The position numbers and the translations under genes are program-made. This document shows positions 33,136-36,935 of a stretch of DNA of 36,935 nt, one piece after another. The notes beneath the pieces are model-generated. The model did not search any database and was not told where the DNA came from. It worked only from the letters and a program-made list of their open reading frames with translations. Numbering within the stretch: the first letter of the stretch is position 1; every line of letters begins with the position of its first letter. The stretch lies in contig CAKRGF010000028.1 of the NCBI GenBank assembly GCA_934322085.1, forward strand, positions 1-36,935, in the 5' to 3' direction. Source of the stretch: an uncultured Eubacterium sp. Lineage in GTDB: Bacteria; Bacillota; Clostridia; Lachnospirales; Lachnospiraceae.

Positions 33136-33816
33136 TTACTTTTGAACACCGTACTTCTCATAGTACGAATCGATGGATGCCTTCATTTTATCATCAATCA
33201 CAATTTTTCCAAGACATTCTTTATTATACAGACGCTCAACTACCTCTTCCATCGAAACGATAGCAGCCGTTTTGAATCCATATACCTCGCGAATTTCATC
33301 CAGCGCACTCTTTTCTTTTGTTTTTCCCTGCTCCATGCGGTTTAAGGAAACCATAAGTCCGACAATTTCCACATCACCCTGTGCCTGAATAATCGGGAAT
33401 GTTTCTTCAATGGATTTTCCTGAAGTCGTAACATCCTCAATAATTACCACTCGCTCTTTGTCGTTAATTTTGCTTCCAAGCAAAATTCCGGTATCACCAT
33501 GATCCTTAATTTCCTTGCGGTTTGAGCAGTAGCGAATTTCTTTTCCATACAATTCATAAAAAGCAATTGTGGTCGCTACACTAAGGGGAATTCCTTTGTA
33601 TGCAGGTCCGAATAAAACGTCAAAATCATCCCCATACTGGTCATGAATTGCTTTTGCATAATATTCGCCTAACCGTTTTAACTGAGAACCGGTTACATAA
33701 GCACCTGCGTTCATGAAAAATGGTGATTTTCTTCCGCTTTTCAGCGTAAATTCGCCAAATTTCAAAACATCGCTCTCTACCATAAACTCAATAAACTCTT
33801 CTTTATACTGTTCCAT
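33136..33816 (-). CDS. pyrE: Orotate phosphoribosyltransferase
   Basis: 226 residues. Joins orotate and PRPP to make OMP in pyrimidine synthesis. LKSGRKSPFFMNAG opens the substrate pocket, FGPAYKGIPLSV follows, and the PRPP motif is VVIIEDVTTSGKS. AAGGAGG lies 10 nt before the ATG. No other pyr gene is adjacent. The upstream 89 bp to the integrase remnant hold no clear promoter, so integration of the element may have changed how pyrE is expressed. Confidence 0.96.
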   Translation of the reverse strand: MEQYKEEFIEFMVESDVLKFGEFTLKSGRKSPFFMNAGAYVTGSQLKRLGEYYAKAIHDQYGDDFDVLFGPAYKGIPLSVATTIAFYELYGKEIRYCSNRKEIKDHGDTGILLGSKINDKERVVIIEDVTTSGKSIEETFPIIQAQGDVEIVGLMVSLNRMEQGKTKEKSALDEIREVYGFKTAAIVSMEEVVERLYNKECLGKIVIDDKMKASIDSYYEKYGVQK

Positions 33817-33875
33817 TTTTTCTGTTCCTCCTTATTTTAAGCCATTTTTAGGTATTTATTTGATTTATTTTTGTG

Positions 33876-33897
33876 CTACTGTACCACTACTGTACCA
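33876..33897. repeat. 11-bp tandem repeat between pyrE and the integrase
   Basis: CTACTGTACCA occurs at 33876-33886 and 33887-33897, immediately 3' of the integrase frame. Repeats in this position commonly belong to integrase binding or attachment sites; the partner att site is not in the window. Confidence 0.7.
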
Positions 33898-33905
33898 ATT
33901 TGTAT

Positions 33906-35053
33906 TTACCCTACCTGTCTTTCCTCAAACTGTTCCAATCCTTTAAACAAAGAATCTGTTGTGACGTGCATATATAAATCTGTTGTTAATTGTAATTGAG
34001 AATGTCCAAGTATTGCAGATACGGTCTTTATTGGCACTTCTGCCTCAAGCCATCTTGTAGCAAATGTATGTCTAAAGCAATGAGGTGTAAATTTTTCAAA
34101 AACTAAATCTGGATAGGCTTTGTGTATTTTTTTCATAATTCCTTCTATACATTCAGAAACTAAAAATTGTGTAGTCGGTCTATTATTTTTAGTAACAAAT
34201 ACCAAATCTTCAAAACCTTCCATCGGTTCTTTATCACATACAGACTTTTTCACAAAATACTGTCGTTTCAATGCCTTGATAGCCTTCTCTGTCAAAGGAA
34301 TAACTCTCATTCCCTTATTAGTTTTTGTTGGATGAAGTTCAAAAGTATATTTCCCATCTTTTGAAAAATATGTCATAGAATGTCTAACATGGATAATTTT
34401 ATTTTTATAATCCACATCATCCCATTGCAACCCAGAAAGTTCACCTATTCGCATTCCAGTTTCAAGTGCAACAACGAAAAGATTATAATAGAATGTGTTC
34501 TCTGCATATTCTAAAAATAACTTTGTCTCTTCCACTGTTAATACTCTTCTAGGTTTCTTATCTTCTTTGGTTATCTCTGTAGTAATTTGTTTTGCAACAT
34601 TTTTGGTAATGAGTCACTTGCCAATGCCTTTTCAAGCATATCTACAAGTATTTTCTTACTGTTTTTCCTCTCATTATCAGTCCTCAATTCGTTAATTGCA
34701 TCCTGCATAACAACCAAATTCAATTTATTAAGTTTTCTCCATCCTAATGCTTTTCTTACACGTTTATAATGTCTGACATATGTATCTTTTGTATTATTCC
34801 TACAATTCTTTTTACAAGTTGCCATCCATTTTTCAAACCATTCATCAAGTGTCATATTATTACTGACAACATTTATTGCTTTATCATCAGCAACTATTGC
34901 TTCACGCAATTTTTTCTGAACACCATTATAAGTTTTATCGGATATTACTTGTCTCTTGCCAAATCTATTTGTAAATCGTGCAATGTATAAACCATCTTCT
35001 TTCCTCTGGCTGATACCTTTCCCCAGCTCTTTACCATTTAATGATTTACCCAT
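33906..35053 (-). pseudogene. Tyrosine recombinase (integrase), split by a frameshift
   Basis: The N-terminal part (160 residues, 35053-34571) has an AP2-like arm-binding segment and a SAM-like core-binding domain ending at ASDSLPKML. The catalytic part (to 33906) has R in TGMRIGEL, HCFRH, GHSQLQ and Tyr in DLYMH, so all active residues are present. The second frame is open upstream as LITKNVAKQITTEITED, which would follow ASD directly if one C were restored near 34612-34616. A one-base deletion therefore most simply explains the break. It resembles integrases of Tn916-like elements and prophages. A GTG-initiated fragment (34535) is unlikely to work alone. Confidence 0.85.
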
Positions 35054-35194
35054 ATATATATCAATCCTTTCTGATCTGTCAGCAAATCAAAAAGTCAAGC
35101 ATAGATATACTTTTTTAGTATATCATCCTCTTGTTGCTTTTTCAACTAACAAATCCGTATAACCTCAATATTTTCTACCTTTGTGCTATTTATG

Positions 35195-35407
35195 CTACAT
35201 TGTTTCGTTGTCTATCCATTCGTCCAATTTTTTCTTATTGGCATACCAACGATTTCCTAGCTGAACTCCAAATCCGTTATAACCTCTTAAAAGCTCTCTT
35301 GCCTTAGTCTTTCCGATTCCTAAATAATCACATACTTCTTGAATGTTTAATAAAATTCTGCCATTCTTTATTACTGCACTTTCTATAATAATCACGCTCC
35401 TTAACAT
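35195..35407 (-). CDS. Excisionase-like small HTH DNA-binding protein
   Basis: Up to 70 residues. A winged-helix/MerR-like HTH (LLNIQEVCDYLGIGKTKARELLR) is followed by GNRWYANKKKLDEWI, the wing and helix pattern of HTH_17/Xis proteins. It lies upstream of the integrase, as xis usually does. The ATG at 35407 has no ribosome site and directly abuts a hairpin; an AAGGAG at 35397-35402 instead points to an internal non-ATG start (ATT or ATA just before GAA). Start therefore uncertain. Confidence 0.75.
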   Translation of the reverse strand: MLRSVIIIESAVIKNGRILLNIQEVCDYLGIGKTKARELLRGYNGFGVQLGNRWYANKKKLDEWIDNETM

Positions 35408-35436
35408 AAAAGGCAGAAGTCATTACAACCTCTGCC
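35408..35436 (-). terminator. Terminator-like hairpin immediately before the xis-like gene
   Basis: On minus, GGCAGAGGT and ACTTCTGCC (35428-35436 / 35412-35420) pair over nine positions with one wobble, followed by TTTT and then the ATG of the next gene. It could be an attenuator or the terminator of the gene upstream. Confidence 0.5.
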
Positions 35437-35743
35437 ATCAATTTTCACTCTTAATCAACTATTGTTTATCTGTATATTATCTGTTATCTATCTGTACTAT
35501 CTCATTACCCACGATAACGATTTTTTCAAAAATTTTATTCACATAAAAGTACCTACTCCCCCTATGGGAAGCATATAAAAAATAAGGATTTCTTTTTTGA
35601 GTTTTTCTGTGTCAATAGTCCCGACTTTTATGTACCGATAGAGTATCTACTACCTCTTTGCTACATTTTAATCCTACATTTTGTGCATACAAATAAGGAC
35701 TCGGATATTTCACCAAGTCCTCACATATACACAAAAGCCTTAT
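35437..35743. other. Non-coding stretch in the integrated element
   Basis: AT-rich, no frame with a ribosome site. It holds two copies of CTACATTTT (35661-35669 and 35674-35682) and a hairpin at 35696-35721 (AGGACT and AGTCCT arms, nine pairs with a wobble), which may end transcription of the phage-like gene on minus. Nothing else recognised. Confidence 0.4.
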
Positions 35744-35810
35744 TTATTCGGTCTTTTCGCCCTTTTCTACTGTAAATTCAGTCTTTGGTTTTCTACCCTT
35801 ATTACTCTTT

Positions 35811-36362
35811 TTAGGTTGCTTCGATACCACCTGCGATAAGACTTTTTTCATTATGAAACTCTTCTACAATGGCTTTTGCCACATCTTTACTATCCATCTT
35901 CTGCATAATAGGAATAATATCAACCAGCTTATTTACTGCCTCATAGTCAATATCTCCTCTATCCGCAAATGTATTAACCGCATTTGTTAAAGCCTGTAAA
36001 AGTTCGTTCATATAATCTGGTTTAACAACAAACTCTCTGACCACCTGTAATAAATCCTCTATCTCGTCTTTCAAGTCATTATAGTGTAACTTTCTGTACT
36101 CAATAGCTTCATTACAAGCTGTGTCAAGTTCTGCTCTTTCTTCCTGTGGAACATTTTCACGTATTACATCAAGAACATTTTCCTTATTATCTCTGATAAA
36201 CTTTTCAACCTTATCAAGACTGAATGCCTCTTCATTTTCAAACAAAACAATATTTGTATAGTATGTAATAAGGCAGTATTCAAACATAGGTTGTCTTAAT
36301 ACAGGAGCATAACCGACTTCTTTAGATACAACTGTTCCTGCCACTTCAACCACAAAACTCAT
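35811..36362 (-). CDS. Phage-like protein of unknown function, probably damaged at both ends
   Basis: 183 residues as read. Mostly helical and acidic, with an N-terminal beta-like region (MSFVVEVAGTVVSKE) and DFA-type aromatic segments (FEYCLITYYTNI). The style recalls small structural or assembly proteins of Firmicutes phages; I cannot name it. The frame is open upstream of the ATG (KVEYVLEKGLSLSQR) to the end of the neighbouring IS, and there is no good ribosome site at 36362, so the N-terminus may be lost. At the 3' end, removing one base from an A6 run (35843-35848) would continue the protein as KVLSQVVSKQPKKSNKGRKP to a stop at 35744. Confidence 0.6.
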   Translation of the reverse strand: MSFVVEVAGTVVSKEVGYAPVLRQPMFEYCLITYYTNIVLFENEEAFSLDKVEKFIRDNKENVLDVIRENVPQEERAELDTACNEAIEYRKLHYNDLKDEIEDLLQVVREFVVKPDYMNELLQALTNAVNTFADRGDIDYEAVNKLVDIIPIMQKMDSKDVAKAIVEEFHNEKSLIAGGIEAT

Positions 36363-36436
36363 TCTCTGACTAAGGGATAACCCCTTTTCTAATACATATT
36401 CAACCTTTTTTGGTCCTATGTCAAGATTTAGTACAA

Positions 36437-36466
36437 GTTAAAATGAGAAATTTCTCCCATTTTAAC
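36437..36466. repeat. Palindrome at the IS end overlapping the transposase stop
   Basis: GTTAAAAT pairs with ATTTTAAC and the centre GAGAAATTTCTC is a perfect palindrome; only a two-base CC bulge interrupts the stem. The transposase TAA lies in one arm. It may be a terminator or a transposase binding structure. Confidence 0.65.
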
Positions 36467-36935
36467 CTGCCAAAAGCTCAGCCTTAGTATGTGACTTCTT
36501 GTATACTCGTTCAAATTCATCCGGCGACATGTAATCGCAATGGCTATGAATTCGTTTCGTGTTGTAAAAAGCTTCCAGATATTCAAAAATCAAACGGTAT
36601 GCTTGCTTGTAATCGCGAATTTTAAAGCGATTGAGCCATTCACGTTTGATAATGGAATGGAAGGATTCAATGCATGCATTATCCCATGGAAATGCTTTTT
36701 TCGAGTAGCTGCGCCGCATGTTTTCCGTTGCTTTTTTATATTCCTTTGCAACATACTGACTACCACGATCCGAATGAATGATTAATGGCTGGTCAATAAT
36801 TCGGCGAGCTTTGGCTTTATTGATTGTATCAATCACGCAAGATACCTCCAGTGTTTCGGAAAGTGTCCAGGCTATGATTTTTCTGGAAAATAAATCCATG
36901 ATACTGGTCAGATAGACAAATCCGTCTATTGTCCA
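36462..36935 (-). CDS. IS3-family transposase OrfB, partial (5' end outside window)
   Basis: 158 residues visible, open to the right edge (WTIDGFVYLTS precedes MDLFSRKIIAW). The rve core shows the second catalytic Asp in HSDRGSQYV and the Glu in NACIESFHSIIKREW; the first Asp would be outside. It ends with the family tail FEYLEAFYNTKRIHSH and YMSPDEFE. It points toward the phage-like gene, whose 5' end it appears to have displaced. Confidence 0.88.
   Translation of the reverse strand, partial: WTIDGFVYLTSIMDLFSRKIIAWTLSETLEVSCVIDTINKAKARRIIDQPLIIHSDRGSQYVAKEYKKATENMRRSYSKKAFPWDNACIESFHSIIKREWLNRFKIRDYKQAYRLIFEYLEAFYNTKRIHSHCDYMSPDEFERVYKKSHTKAELLAG

Larger units (their letters stand above)
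36419..36935 (-). mobile_element. 3' part of a second IS3-family element, cut by the window edge
   Basis: Contains the downstream part of an orfB and the outer end of the element. The outer end may begin TGTCAAGATTTAGTACAAG at 36419; this boundary is a guess from the usual TG...CA ends. It is unrelated in sequence to the IS at 4072-5819. Confidence 0.65.

Overview
The window looks like chromosome from a low-GC Gram-positive of the Clostridia, most likely Lachnospiraceae. The evidence is strong GGAGG ribosome binding sites, a FabV-type trans-2-enoyl-CoA reductase, a relA / metallo-hydrolase / hemZ / hisS / aspS gene order, a clostridial-type ThiC, a PxTGD-like surface-protein tail and a compact Tad-like locus. 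The species cannot be named from sequence alone.

Layout. 1-186 is non-coding, with a 26-bp tandem array and a very long hairpin that ends the first operon. 187-2256 (minus) holds two CobW/COG0523 GTPases; one carries a His-rich metal-binding insert and the other is fused to a YcgQ/TIGR03943-like C-terminal domain. A small hypothetical gene and lysC (plus) follow. A complete IS3-family element (about 4072-5819) sits between the convergent lysC and fabV. Then, on minus, come fabV, a hemolysin-III/PAQR membrane protein, a 1789-residue surface protein with a degenerate sortase-like tail, and thiC under a TPP riboswitch and terminator. 24020-15492 (minus) is a tight housekeeping operon: relA, MBL hydrolase, hemZ, hisS, aspS, galM. 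A ComEC-like secreted MBL hydrolase is next, and then on plus an ABC-F ATPase and a CNNM/CBS/CorC-type membrane protein.

32952-28240 (minus) is the most unusual part. It is a six-gene Tad/type IV-pilus-like cluster: a TadZ-like ATPase without Walker lysines, a signal-peptide beta-helix protein with a Lys/Pro-rich linker, a CpaF-like ATPase lacking the usual His-box motif, one TadC-like membrane protein, and two small TadE/F-like proteins. No Flp pilin, prepilin peptidase or second TadB/C protein is in the window. The genes abut or overlap, so they are probably one transcript.

pyrE (minus) follows. From about 33850 to the right edge is a decaying integrated element: a tyrosine integrase split by an apparent one-base deletion, a small excisionase-like HTH protein, a phage-like gene with damage at both ends, and the 3' part of a second IS3-family element running off the window.

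Two leaders show regulatory structure beyond standard promoters. An inverted repeat at the surface-protein gene could block translation of read-through transcripts while leaving the native transcript free. A small hairpin could sequester the Shine-Dalgarno of the TadZ-like gene.
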